DNA of 42,228 bases from contig JAKSYS010000552.1 of the NCBI GenBank assembly GCA_022925895.1, positions 1 to 42,228 on the forward strand. Reading direction: 5' to 3'. Source of the DNA: Fragilaria crotonensis (lineage: Eukaryota > Bacillariophyta > Fragilariophyceae > Fragilariales > Fragilariaceae). How positions within the stretch are numbered: position 1 is the first letter of the stretch; each line of letters opens with the position of its first letter. Position numbers and translations under genes: made by a program. Below the pieces are notes generated by a model, which had not been told where the DNA came from, searched no databases, and saw only the letters and a list, made by a program, of their open reading frames with translations. Below are positions 30,806-41,662 of the stretch, piece after piece.

Positions 30806-32512
30806 ATGAGTTCCACCCATCATCATCAGCATCCTCATCCACACCATCACCACCGTCCCGAACAACAACATTCGACAGCCATGTTACCACACCACCCACC
30901 ACCACCACCAGTCGTACCTTTGCAACAATTGCCCTCTGCGTCCATTGTTCAATTACCACCGTCGTTTCATGTTCCCAAAGCCGTTCAACCTCCCATCGCT
31001 GTTGCACCATCGTCAATCACGACATCCTATCATCATGCACCATCGTTTCATGGGAACGACTCCACGACTGCCATTCATGGACAGATTCCTCCTGTGGAAC
31101 AATTCACGAACCCGAACAAACGGCCCTTTTCTTCATTGACTCCAGCAACAGCAACATCAACTGCTGTTGCGTATCAATCTGTACCGCCAATATCATCCTC
31201 GTCGTCCTCATCACCATCCGCATCATTTACGGATGACGCCACAAAATCAATCTCAATCGATGCACTACCCAACAGGGCAACAGTCCCTGTACAACAACAA
31301 CAGCAACAATGTTGTTAATGATCCCGTTGCAAACACCACCACCACCACTGGAAACAACAACAGCAACCTTTCTGAAAAGAAATTACGTCGATTGGAAAAG
31401 AATCGACTTTCGGCACGTGAATGTCGTAGACGAAAACGAGAAGCAACCGAAGATATGGAGCAAGAAATTTTTCGCTTGGAGGCGGAAAATTTGAAATTGA
31501 GATTGCAATTAAGAGTACGTATATTGTTCACTATATCATGTTGTTGTGATTTGCATTATGAATGGTGGTTTAGCGAAACATCTCGAAACATAATTGGAGG
31601 CTTCCAGTGTTTTTCTTGTCACACTATATCTTTCAAAAGTGTGCGCTTTTGGTCCTGCTTGAATCAAAGCGTAGCCCTGATTTGTTTGCTTTTTAAATCT
31701 AACATTGCGTGCACTCTCCTTCTCCAACTCACAATAATCAGATTGGTGAGGAAGCCGAAGAGAGCATATGCCGAGAGCAGGACCGAGTGACGGAAGAAAT
31801 TGAACATTTGTTGAAGAGTGGAGCCTCGGAGGGGGAAATATACGCGACAATTGAAGATTTCAAAGAAAAGTTTGCGGATTATGGCAGAGATCGACGGTCG
31901 GCTATTGAATTTCATTTGCATAATGTCGAGCGTCTCCTGCAACCCACGCAAACGACGTCTGTGGCAATGCGAGCTCTGGAAGGTGGTACGAAGCTGATGG
32001 AATCAGGAGGTATGATGCCCTCCACAGCTGACGGCAGTCAGCCAACGTTTACTGCGTCCACTGCCATCGCTGGCATGGGAGATGCAACACAGTCTGAAAG
32101 TACCAATGAGGGCGCCTCTCTATTGGAACCCAAGACTCTATTTTCCTATCTCGTTAACTACCTGCAAGTCACTCCAGAGCAAGCGGCCGCCCTCAAGGAT
32201 AGTCGGTGGGTTGCTCGAGAGCTTGACGAATGCTTGCATTCTTCTTTGGATGTGTTGGAAGAATTAAGGCAACGCCTGAGACTGTGTGGGAATGGTCTAG
32301 AAACGGAGTTTGAAAATGTTCGTTCCGTCCTGACGCCAACACAGGCGGCGAAGTTCCTCGTATGGGTTGCCAATAACCGAGCTTGCATACACATGCTGAA
32401 TGAATTGTGGAGTCGGGTCTATCCTGATCCGAGCGCCGACGATTTTGAGGAGGAGGATAGGAAGCCGGAAGCCAAAGATACGATACCCGAATCATCGCAG
32501 GCACCATACTAA
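30806..32512 (+). CDS. bZIP transcription factor with a conserved-looking C-terminal helical region
   Basis: Start ATG at 30806. Exons are 30806-31514 and 31742-32512, with a 227-bp GT-AG intron in phase 0. The N-terminus is His-, Pro- and Ser-rich low complexity. The basic region KNRLSARECRRRKR fits the N-x-x-S/A-A/R-x-x-C/S-R pattern and is followed by a zipper (MEQEIFRLEAENLKLRLQLR) that continues across the intron. The C-terminal 250 residues include FSYLVNYLQVTPEQAAAL and LTPTQAAKFLVWVANNRACI, a helical part outside the zipper with no LOV or PAS domain, so it is not an aureochrome. The first exon changes frame once between about 31170 and 31318, most likely in the CAA/CAG run near 31291-31310. 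It acts in the nucleus as a dimer; target genes are unknown. Confidence 0.83.
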
Positions 32513-32577
32513 TTACCTAACGACATTGGTATACTCCTTTACCATTGTACAAATTGTTTCTACCGGTCGAAGTGTTT

Positions 32578-33439
32578 CTAGGCCCGTTCCAAAGTAAGGA
32601 CGACGTGACAACTGAGTGATCGAAGTTCCCCGACTGAATCCAATCGTTCATGAGTGCGCGCCTTGATGTTGACCCGACCCGGCGTTGTTTTCAAGAGCGA
32701 TACAATATTCTCCTTCATGGCTGGTTTAAAATTTGCCACCTTGGGTCGTTCCAAAATGAGCGTCACATCCACATTCCCAATCTTGTATCCGTATCCCTCC
32801 ATAATTTCTTGTGCGTATTCCATAAATTTGGAAGAATCACATCCCCGCCATCGCGGGTCAGTATCCTGAAAGACTTGACCAATGTCGGGTAGAGTAAGAG
32901 CACCAAAGATGGCATCGACGACGCTGTGGTAAATCACATCACCATCAGAATGTGCCACCACGCCCAATTGAGTTTCGTAAATGCCTCCCTTTTCCACATA
33001 CTTGCCCTCCGCGTCAGTCCACTGAAGTTTGAATTTCATGAAAGAAGCAGATGTTAATTTTTGCGTTGGTGTTTATATTTAAGAAAGATTCGTAATGGGC
33101 ATGAAGAGAATTCAAAGAACACCAACTCACCTTTTGATCCGAATGGGGAATAACCACTCCCCCGATGACAATCGGTTGACCCGCTTCCTCGAGAGGAGCC
33201 ATGCGATGAATATCAAATCCATGTCCGATACGGGTAGGAATTGGTTCAATTTCGTACGGCGGTTTTAGGATATCATCATTAGTGGCAGACGAGGCCTGTT
33301 CTTGTTGAGGAGGTGCTGCTGACATGGTCGTAGATGTCATCCATGATCGCGACGACACAGCACCCACCACGAACGCGACTGTGGTCGTACTGCACAGCGC
33401 AAACGAAGTTGAGAGGAGCAATAGTACAGCGCGAGTCAT
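32578..33439 (-). CDS. ispF: 2-C-methyl-D-erythritol 2,4-cyclodiphosphate synthase, plastid-targeted
   Basis: Two exons (33439-33131 and 33021-32578) with a 109-bp phase-0 intron give 250 residues. IspF converts CDP-methylerythritol 2-phosphate to methylerythritol cyclodiphosphate and CMP in the plastid MEP isoprenoid pathway. Metal ligands are in GHGFDIH (Asp and His) and AHSDGDVIYH. DIGQVFQDTDPRWRG, LERPKVANFKP and TTPGRVNIKARTHERLDSVG are the remaining family blocks. The core is about 170 residues, as in bacteria. The extra N-terminus begins with a hydrophobic signal segment (AVLLLLSTSFALCSTTTVAF), with a TVAF-VV site resembling the diatom ASAFAP cleavage motif, then a Ser/Thr-rich transit region. 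It is complete in frame. It is convergent with the bZIP gene, 65 bp apart. Confidence 0.95.
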
Positions 33440-33790
33440 CGTGATGCGCTATCAGTTCGGTCAGCGATTGTTGATGAGGTTATCGGGTTGTCTTGTGAGA
33501 GGCTGCTCGCGGTTTTGAGTTTTGATGGCTGTGTATATGAACTTGTATCAATATATGTATATATATATTCGGGGTCTAATCATCTTGACCTGAAAGTTGA
33601 AGTTTATGATCTGTGAGTCATGCGTCACGGACTGCCACTTGTCGGCATGCCGAGGCGAAAACAAGCACAAGAAACACACCGACCAACGAACATGAGGATT
33701 GAGGACTCGAGTCGAGCTGATGTGTTTTTGGTTTTTGGTCTATCGTCACAAACCGTTCCCCTTGCAAACTTTGGCCAACAACATCTGACC
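33440..33790. promoter_or_regulatory. Shared upstream region of ispF and the plastid membrane protein gene
   Basis: A 351-bp divergent spacer between two genes with plastid targeting signals. It contains a TA-rich stretch (about 33549-33569) and a bZIP-like pair, TGAGTCA at 33615-33621 and TGCGTCAC at 33623-33630. The sites lie nearer the plus-strand gene. Function is inferred from position only. Confidence 0.4.
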
Positions 33791-34351
33791 ATGAGATCCT
33801 TTGTCCTGCCGATACTGACCTTATTGACAACTACCGCATCCGCATTTGCCCCTCCCAGAGCGCTGTCATTCACACCCCAAGTGCATCCAACATCACTCGC
33901 AGCTGCTGACATTGATTATAATGTTATTTCATTGGTAGTCGGACAAGAAAACTACGGACTCGCAATTGTCTGTCTCGGAGAAGCCATCTGGTCCTTCGTT
34001 CAGGCCCCTACCGTCGGAAATGCCGCGCGCGTCTTTGTTCCAACCACCCTTGCTGCAATCATCTTGGTGGCAGTCTCCGGTCCCATGGTCACATCCGCCG
34101 ATCCCGCCCAAATTGCGACCGGCTTGGGCATTGCCACCGCCGTATCACTGGGACTTGGAGCAAGCTACATTCTGAGGTTGGCAGCTCCCTTTTCACCAGC
34201 ACCCAAGGAGATTGCAGCGTTGGGACTACTAGTTGCAGTTGCCGGATTCTTCAGTTTCTCGCAAAATTTGGTGGTGGACGGATTTGTCACATTGCCATCG
34301 CTGCCCACAATTGACTTGCCGCAGCTGCCTCAAGTGGATTTGGGGTTTTAA
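33791..34351 (+). CDS. Small plastid-targeted membrane protein, family unknown
   Basis: 186 residues from the ATG at 33791. The open frame extends upstream to 33620, but this ATG gives a textbook bipartite leader: MRSFVLPILTLLTTTASAFAPP, with signal peptide and ASAFAP motif, followed by a Ser/Thr/Pro transit part. The mature protein has about four hydrophobic helices (near ENYGLAIVCLGEAIWSFV, VFVPTTLAAIILVAVSG, IATGLGIATAVSLGLGASYIL, IAALGLLVAVAGFF) and a short Pro-rich C-terminus (LPSLPTIDLPQLPQ). I do not recognise a family. It is probably a thylakoid or envelope membrane protein. It is divergent from ispF. Confidence 0.72.
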   Translation: MRSFVLPILTLLTTTASAFAPPRALSFTPQVHPTSLAAADIDYNVISLVVGQENYGLAIVCLGEAIWSFVQAPTVGNAARVFVPTTLAAIILVAVSGPMVTSADPAQIATGLGIATAVSLGLGASYILRLAAPFSPAPKEIAALGLLVAVAGFFSFSQNLVVDGFVTLPSLPTIDLPQLPQVDLGF

Positions 34352-35070
34352 AGAGCTACTAGTAACAGTACCTGCTAAACAGGTGCTGGAATAACACACT
34401 TAAAACGGAGCGTTTACAGTCTGCTGACAGTGATACCTTACAATGAACCAACGTTGTCTCTCGACCAACGCAGGCGGCAAACCTCAAGGGAAATACTACA
34501 GTACACCTTTTGGTCGACCAAACAACTTCGGAAGCAAGCGATGGCATTAGCAGAACGGGAACTTCGTTGAGTTGACAGCTACTGTAGCTATCTGTCGGCT
34601 ATGCGCTTTTTCAATCGCTGGAGTGCTTCAGGTTACACGTGTAAACTGTTGGTGTCGGACGCTTTGTGGTCTTAACCCAGATCCGACTCTACGTGTAACC
34701 CCGTTTCACAGTACTCGTACTTCCCGTAGTTTGATCTCCAGTAGTGGTACTGTAGAAGTGTACTGAAATATGGAACTGCAACGTAATGAGTTCGCCGACT
34801 CTTTCCTATGACTTTACCAGTACTGTACAGCTGTACTGAAGGTAAAGCTTCCTACCGGTATGAACATAGTTCCTCGAAGTCCCAAAACTATACCAGGACC
34901 TCTCCGCAGGTTTGTGCGCGCCAGTTTTTCAAATACTCTCGGCGTGCTACTTCCATCTTCCTTGTTTCTCGGGCACTCCATCCACCGTGCAGCACATTTG
35001 TGACAACTCAGAATCACTGTAACACATACAGGAGCACCATTGAACATTGAAGGTTCTGTACCAAATACCC
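34352..35070. other. Intergenic, GTAC-rich, with a 10-bp inverted repeat
   Basis: No gene is seen. GGTTACACGT (34631-34640) and ACGTGTAACC (34691-34700) form a perfect 10-bp inverted repeat with a 50-base loop. GTAC motifs cluster at about 34710-34850. It should contain the Rad5-like promoter. Confidence 0.4.
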
Positions 35071-38000
35071 ATGGCTCGTCGTTCTTCGATTGGATCTTCC
35101 ATTGAGAGATATGTCGCCCCTAAAGAGGGCTTTCTTGAAAAGCTGGAACTTCTTCGCTCATTTGTGGGTGTAGCTGTCGGTGAAGACGACCTCAACAACT
35201 GTCTCAAGCTATGCGGATGCGATGTTAATCTCGCAGCTACCAAGCTAATAACTGGCGAATTTAATCGTCGGGAGGCGGGAACGAAACGGGGCGCAACGGC
35301 GTTCTTCGATTTAACAAAGAACTCGTCGCCGGAACGGGCGAAGAAACCTCGGAACTCAATTCCGATGGAAACGAAATCTACACCCAAACATGCAGCCAAA
35401 CCAGCCCCGAAGCCGACGCCAAAGGCAAGTTTGTATTCAGCCCCAACTCCAGTCACTCCTGACACTTCCAAGAAAGGATACCTCCTATGTCAACGATGGT
35501 CGACTGCTGAATCGAGAAGTAAGGATGGGCGTGTCTTGTATCAAGAGGCCTTGCAAGTTACGTGCTCGACAAGTGGACCTCCGATGGTCCGCCTCTCGGG
35601 CACTCGCGTAGAAAGCGTATTGCCACGTAACCTCTGCATCATGCTGGCACCACTCATGACAAAAGGCTACTTGCACTTGACGGCAGAGTCGCTCCTGGAA
35701 GACAAGCGACTTTTCATCGGAGCACAACTTCCCATCAGTCTACGGTAGGTGCTGCTAATGCTATTGTCGATGCGAGTGTGCGCGTATGTTCGTTTGCTTG
35801 TATGAGGAGAGAGAGAGAGAGAGTGAATGGCAACGATGCGAGCGAAACTGGAGCCGCTAGCCACTTGTCATCCTGCGGTTTGGACACTTGCTTGCATTCT
35901 CCTTCTCACTCTCCCTCCTTCCCGTCAGAGTCTGCATCGTCGATCCCCACGCATTCTTTTCTTTGTTTGACGAGGTAAATACGGGATCTGCCCGCAACAC
36001 ATATTTTGGAAATATTAATGCCAAGAAGAAGAACCGCAAGGTGACCGAGCTCGACCTGGGAGAGTGCGCATTTAATGTGCTGCAATGGGCTCACTACGGA
36101 GATGTTCCTGATTTTACTCCACCCGCAACGGATGATGTCGGCAACAGTGAGAAAAAAGAAACTCAACGCCAGAGCAGCTCGGATGTCGATGAGTCGGCCG
36201 ATGACATTGTATTGGACGAGTCGGAGTTCGAAGTCGAGGGCAAGCAAGATGCATGGGCGGCGCGTGTTGTAGAGGCTGCCGCTAAGGATCCCCTGGCTGA
36301 TATTCCTGAAATACCGGATCCGGAAGGTCTGTCGGTAACTTTGAGACCTTATCAACGTCAGGCCCTGTATTGGATGTGGAAGCGTGAAACGGATCCATCA
36401 AACCGTTTGGTGGTCGAGGCGGAACTCAAGCTTTTGTCTGAACTGGCGCGGAACAAAGTGCCGAACCACTCCATACGCGGTTTTAGTATCGACGGAAGGA
36501 ATCAAACGACAGACATCTCCTGTGAATGCGGCCCAGTATTAGTTTCTGCCGCTGCAGCTGCAAAATCAACTACAATCGACGGTGACATTGACCCAGTGAC
36601 GCATCCGCTGTGGCAACGTCGCTTTCTGGCATCTGGTGATTTGCGTTCAACTGTTTCGTTTTATGTAAACGAACTATTGGGCGTCGCATCGGCAAATCTC
36701 CCAATCCCCGAAGCAGTGCGTCGGAGGAATCGAAGCAGACGCGATGGGGCTTGGAAAAACAGTCATGCTCATGGCGCTGATGCTCAAGTCAAGGAACGAG
36801 GAGGGCGCGGGAACAACACTGGTCGTGGCGCCTCTATCACTCATCGGACAGTGGGAAGAGGAACTCGCAAGCAAGACGAATTTGACACACAGGGTTCATT
36901 ATGGAGATTCGGCAAAACCTATGGTCGCCAAGAGTACCTTTCAGGGCGTTGATGTGGTTGTCACAACTTGTAAGTGTAGCATGTGTCTCCTTGCATATGC
37001 ACCCGTATGCTTCTTCTCTTACGAAAATATTATCAGATGGGACTCTTCAGGGAGAATTGTACTCCATGACAAAGAACCGGACCGGAAATGAAGGCCTATT
37101 ATCATACGATTGGTTTCGTGTCATCCTTGACGAGGCTCATTGCATCAAAAACCCGGTCACCATTAGTTCCCGAGCCTGTTGCATGTTAAGGGCAGAGAGG
37201 AGATGGTGTGTTACTGGAACCCCGATACAAAACTCCCTTCAAGATGCGTACGGGCTTATCAAGTTCCTGCGACACGAACCCTGGTGCGAGTCGGGCTTTT
37301 GGAAAACTGCTATTACGAAAGTGTCGACCACCAAGAATGACAGTCAGGACGACGAAAACCGAGACGGGTTGCAACTGGCGTTGGAGCGCGTCCGTCGTGT
37401 CCTCGCCCCACTCATTTTGCGACGATCTAAAGATACGCTCAACAACAAGGTGAACTAATATTGACTCTTCCACCCATGGAAGTGAAGATCGTCGAGTGCA
37501 TCTATCAACGGCGGAGCGCAGTTTTACAATGCTCTGAAGTCCAAATCGCAGAGCATCTTTGATGGGATCGTGAAACAGGGATCCTTCACAAAGGCATATT
37601 TTCAGATTTTCGCACTTATCAACCGTTTGCGTCAAGCCTGCGACCACGTAGCGTTAACGGTCAAGAGTCATGTGGAGGATTGGAGTCCTACCGAGATTGA
37701 CACTAAGGAGAGCTGAAGAAGCAACCTAGATCGGTTGCTCAACAAGACGGAATAAACGAGCAATTCATCCAAATCTTCTAGAAAGTTTCAGAGCAACCAA
37801 TCATCTGCAGACTCATCAAGGAGAATCTGAATGACGAGTTCTGCTCTCAAGTGGCCAGCAAGTTAAGTGAAGCTGTTCTGAGTGGCAAAGATGAGGTTGA
37901 CGACGAATGCGCAATATGCCTTGAAATTCCGAAGATCCTTGATGCTGTGATCACACCTTGTGCGCACGTTTTCTGCCGTGACTGTCTTGTCAAAATTATG

Positions 38001-38777
38001 AGAGCTGCAAAACCCGCGAGCCCAACTCTCCCCGATGGGGAGTGCCCATGTTGCAAAGCCAGGATCGAAGCCAAGGGTATCATTTCAATATATGAGCGTG
38101 GGGGCAAAACGCAGACAAGGTTTCTCGTCAGTTCCAGTCCTCAAGCCAAAACTGACACGTCCAAGGACCAAAATAACCAGGCAGCACGCCAGACGCTCGA
38201 AGACGCGCTGAAGGGGGCAGGTTCGGCGAAATTGACCGCAATTCTTGACGAACTCGAGAATATTTGGGAGATAGACCCTGGCTCAAAAGTATTGATATTC
38301 TCACAATTCCTTGGCTTCCTCGACTTGCTGCAGGTCGCTCTGAGGAAGCGCAACGTTCCCTACGGTCGCTTGGATGGAAAGTTGACTCTTGCAGAACGCA
38401 AGCTTGTTGTTGAAGATTTCAAGAATGAAAGGGAGTCTGACAAGCGAGGTTCCGTGCTTTTGTTGAGCATGAAAGCTGGTGGAGTTGGTCTGAACCTTGT
38501 CCAGGCTTCGACCGTCTTCATCATCGATCCATGGTGGAACTCTGCTATTGAAGACCAATGCATTATGCGATGCCACCGCATTGGTCAAACTGCCAAATTG
38601 GTACGGGTTCGGAAGTTTGTAGTGCAAGGCAGTGTTGAAGAGCACATAATTTCTCTTCAGGAACGCAAGAAGAATATGGTTGGACAAGTCTTGTCGGAAA
38701 ATGGCGGGGAGTCACTGGAGAATGGAAACAAGGTCACACTTCAAGACTTCAAAATGCTGTTTGGTGACTATAAATGA
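35071..38777 (+). CDS. Rad5/HLTF-like SNF2 ATPase and RING ubiquitin ligase (several frame breaks)
   Basis: Start ATG at 35071 (MARRSSIG). Introns are at 35745-35928 (184 bp) and 36970-37036 (67 bp). Domains in order: a UBA-like N-terminal helix region (DLNNCLKLCGCDVNLAATKL); a HIRAN-like region (GYLLCQRWSTAESRS... VCIVDPHAFFSLFDE); the SNF2 ATPase, with LRPYQRQALYWM, Walker A in DAMGLGKT and ILDEAH. A RING finger inserted between ATPase lobes follows (CAICLEIPKILDAVITPCAHVFCRDC...CPCC). Last is helicase lobe 2 (VLIFSQFLGFLDLL, LLLSMKAGGVGLNL, RCHRIGQT). Rad5/HLTF proteins polyubiquitinate PCNA and remodel stalled forks in the nucleus. Frame breaks lie near 36712, 37456, 37500 and 37716-37850. 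The ATPase and RING residues are otherwise intact, so this may be a sound gene with consensus indels. Confidence 0.85.
35807..35823. repeat. (GA)8 microsatellite in the first intron of the Rad5-like gene
   Basis: An uninterrupted GA run inside intron 1 (35745-35928). It would be a length-variable marker and does not affect the coding frame. Confidence 0.85.
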
Positions 38778-39054
38778 TTCCTTGCTCTTTTGTTGTCGAA
38801 CCTGGGATGTGATTTCGGTTTCGGTTGGAACGCACCTGTCGGCACAAGTCCCTTCCATTCACAAGATGACGGTAGACCATGTTTTTAAACGTTGTCAGCC
38901 AGGGCTTGAGAGAAGGCGCGTCTATACAGATTATGCGCACATATTGATAACTCTAACGTACCCTATTTCAGTTGCTCTCCCGTCGCTAAATCGTTTAGTT
39001 TTTATAATTCTCTGCGTGAATCCACTAACGGGCAAGTCTTATTCGTAATGATCA
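38778..39054. other. Intergenic between Rad5-like gene and decayed repeats
   Basis: About 280 bases with no recognised gene. It presumably includes the 3' end of the Rad5-like transcript. Confidence 0.4.
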
Positions 39055-39500
39055 ACAAAAGATCCGGCTAACTCCCTAGCCACAACCATAAAAACTTCAG
39101 CGCCATTTGAAGGGAGGAGATGTCTGCATCGGTGATGCAGTGAAACGTGATACAATCAATTCGTCTACCAACACGCTGGCAAGTGCCTTCTTGGCGAAGT
39201 TGCTGTCGCACCGATTAAAAGGGCGTTGAGAAGAGCACCTTCTCCCCAATCATTTGCACTTGCCTCTCCGGCGACTTGCAGTAACGCACCAAGGTCAAAT
39301 CCTGCTTCGAATTAGAAACACAGCATTTTTCTGTCTTATGCCTTCTTTCGCTCACGAAGGAACACGATTGTGTCAATAGCTCCACCTCGACTAACCAGGT
39401 TGCGCGTGGTTTCAGACCTGGCAAACAGCCTGATGATATACTTGGCATTTTCCAGAATGGTTGCGAGTTGCGACTGATGTCAGGGTGAAACCTTCTCGCT
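39055..39500 (-). pseudogene. Decayed C-terminal fragment a of the right-edge gene family
   Basis: Minus-strand reading, with frame changes and stops, gives blocks matching the intact gene at 41663-42228. FARSETTRNLVSRGGA and EAGFDLGALLQVAGEASANDWGEGALLNAL match ARSETTRDLVDRAGA and EAGFDVASLLLIAGEASANGWGEDDLLKAL. The frame is broken by stops, for example around 39300-39340, and the fragment starts abruptly near the T-A-D-S-T-like segment. Confidence 0.78.
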
Positions 39501-39654
39501 GATTCACAACCTCGCCTAGAGAAGTCGCCTGTTTAAAGATGGTGCCCTAACATTCATTGGTATATTATGTGACAACCTACTTCTCTATATTTCCTGACCA
39601 ATTGATTCGTCATGTTCCTCTGTGTAACTTCCCTTCATATGCAAAGTTATATGG

Positions 39655-39960
39655 ACTCTAAAGCTTTCTCCTGTTCACGAAGGAACGCCGATGTCCCAAT
39701 AGTTCCAGCACGATCGACCCAGCCGCGCGTGGTTTCAGACCTGGCATACAACCCGATGAGATACTTGGCATTCTCCATAATTGTCGCGTCTTCCGTAAGG
39801 GTGAGAACTTCTTCCTAATTGGCAGCTCCACGTTTGGCATCCAAGCATATCTGTCGAAAGTGACTCAGATCGCAGCCTTCTCGCGCGAGTTGTGTCAGCA
39901 CAAGTGTTGCCTTCACGATTCGTTGGTTGCGTCTCTAGTGCACGTGCAAAACGCGGGCGT
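39655..39960 (-). pseudogene. Decayed fragment b of the right-edge gene family
   Basis: Reads as DATIMENAKYLIGLYARSETTR then WVDRAGTIGTSAFLREQEKA, preceded by a stop after RGAAN and by a T-Q-L-A-R-E-G-C-D-L-like segment. It stops where the intact gene continues into AKARKRLSLLAEAG. It therefore carries the N-ward part only. Confidence 0.78.
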
Positions 39961-40389
39961 TAACTGCACTAAGAACACAGAGAGTCAAGAGCAATCTTGC
40001 TATGTCAACCACCATTTTTCTCTTCTTCGATTTTGACATAGATTGCGTTTCCGATTTTGCAAAAGATGTATTTTGTAACCCTCATCAAACTGTATTCATA
40101 CACATCCTGCATCTTTGTTCTGGACGGCACGCAATTCAGTCGTGATGGTGATCACACGCAGGACTGAAGGTTAAGTACAAAAGCGTGACTCTGGAACGAA
40201 TACAGCTATATCTCTAGAATTTATCGCGCCTTCAGGACCAAACCTGCTGAAGTGTGATTGATTCGAAGGAGGAAATTGGATTTCATTCGTCCTCCTGTAC
40301 CCCGCACCTGATTCGATTTAGTTGAAGTATGTCTGTGCGTCACTTCCGCAAACATGCGAATAGGTATTCGCAGTGATTTTCATTCTTGG

Positions 40390-40810
40390 AAGGCATCCAA
40401 AAAAGATCCGGCTAACTCCCCAGGTACGACCTAAGGAAGTTCTGTGCCATTCGAGACCTTATCGCAAATGAAGGCAATGCAGGCATCTGTGAAAAATCAT
40501 ACAATCAACTTTCTAGCTACATTGGCAACTGTCTTCTTGGCAAAGTTGCCCTCGCCTTGGATTTACCGACGCCATCATCTCCCCAACGTTCGCCCTTTCC
40601 TCGCCGGCGACTTGGAGTCCAACTGACAAAATCAACCTTTGTCTAGCTTATTTCTTCCATCGCTGACGAAGGAACTCGATTGTCCCCATAGCTATACCAC
40701 GATTAAGCACGTCGCACGTGGTTTGCAGACCTGGCATACAGCCTGATGATATACTTGGCATTTTTCAGAATAGTTGTCTGGTGTCAGCGCGATAACTAGT
40801 TCTCGCTGAT
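40390..40810 (-). pseudogene. Decayed C-terminal fragment c of the right-edge gene family
   Basis: Aligns by eye with 39055-39500 and with 41680-42100: a kept 'gatccggctaactcccc' start, a 'cttcttggcaaagttgcc' block and a 'tggtttgcagacctggcat' block. The reading frame is lost. It belongs to the second unit of a roughly 1.3-kb tandem duplication. Confidence 0.75.
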
Positions 40811-40964
40811 CGACGGCTCAGCCTTGAGAAACCGAGCCTTCAATGATGGTGCACTCATTTTCACTGCTAGCAGTATATCATGTGATAACCTACGTCCATT
40901 GCTCACTCTTCCCTGGTCCATTGATTTGACATGGTTCTTGTCGTGTAACTTCCCTTAATATGCA

Positions 40965-41285
40965 ACTTATTTGGATCAAGACGTTTGCCCTTGCTCACGA
41001 AGCAACTCGGATATCCCAATATTTTCAGCACGATCGACCAATGCGCGCGCAGTTTCAGAACTGGCATACAGTCCGATAAGATACTTGGCATTCTCTTTTA
41101 TGGTTGCATCTGCGGTCACGGCGAGGACTTCTCCCTGCTTGACAACTCTTGCGTTGGGCATCTAGCGTTGGGCATTCTTACATATCATTCGAAAGTGATT
41201 GAGATGGCAGCCGCCTTGGGCGAGTTGTGTAAGGACAAGTATCACCTTCGAGCGTCGTTCGGTACGCCTCTGTGGCTGATGCCCC
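40965..41285 (-). pseudogene. Decayed fragment d of the right-edge gene family
   Basis: Reads ADATIKENAKYLIGLYASSETARALVDRAE and ISELLREQGQT, matching fragment b and the intact copy. A 13-base direct repeat (GCGTTGGGCATCT, then GCGTTGGGCATTC, 41151-41176) interrupts it and brings a stop. Upstream the family segment with G-C-H-L-N-H-F is still visible. Confidence 0.75.
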
Positions 41286-41662
41286 CATTCGCCTCTATTT
41301 TTTTCGCTGGAAAGCGCTTCCCAAGTTGCAGAAAAAATATTTTGTGACCCTTATCGAACTGTACTCATCATGTATCATTGTTCAGGACTGCACGCAATAT
41401 CGTCATAATAGTGATCCTCAAGCAGGACTGAAGGTCCAGTAAATGATGGCGTGACTCTGTGACGAATACAGCTACATCTCTTCCACTAGCTTTTCTCGGG
41501 CCTTCACGACCATACCTCTAGTAGGGAAGGTTCGTTTCCAGAAATGATGCACTCATGTACTGGCTACTTAGTCTAAACAAAGTTCTTTCCGTGGCATTCC
41601 CGTACCTGATCCATTCTCGGTGGTGGTTCTTCGCTTTATATACAAGTTATTCGTCATGATCT

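Larger units (their letters stand above)
39055..41660. repeat. Two tandem units of about 1.3 kb (segmental duplication)
   Basis: Unit 1 (about 39055-40390) and unit 2 (about 40390-41660) carry the same series. This is a C-terminal gene fragment, a shared non-coding stretch with 'gtgtaacttccctt', an N-ward fragment, then another shared stretch with 'aggactgaaggt' and 'gacgaatacagcta'. They are diverged (clearly not identical), so the duplication is old compared with the copia insertion. Confidence 0.7.

Noticed and set aside
34631-34700. Inverted repeat considered as a tRNA or hairpin RNA gene
   Set aside because: There is no cloverleaf, no A/B box pattern and a 50-base unpaired loop, so it is kept only as a note in the spacer.
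36970-37036. Considered a frame-break in the Rad5-like gene
   Set aside because: It is a clean GTAAGT...TATCAG intron of 67 bp whose removal restores the family sequence.
37456-37850. Tried to explain the lost frame in the Rad5-like gene by introns
   Set aside because: No plausible donor/acceptor pairs lie near the breaks, while the protein family is readable across alternating frames, so indels fit better.
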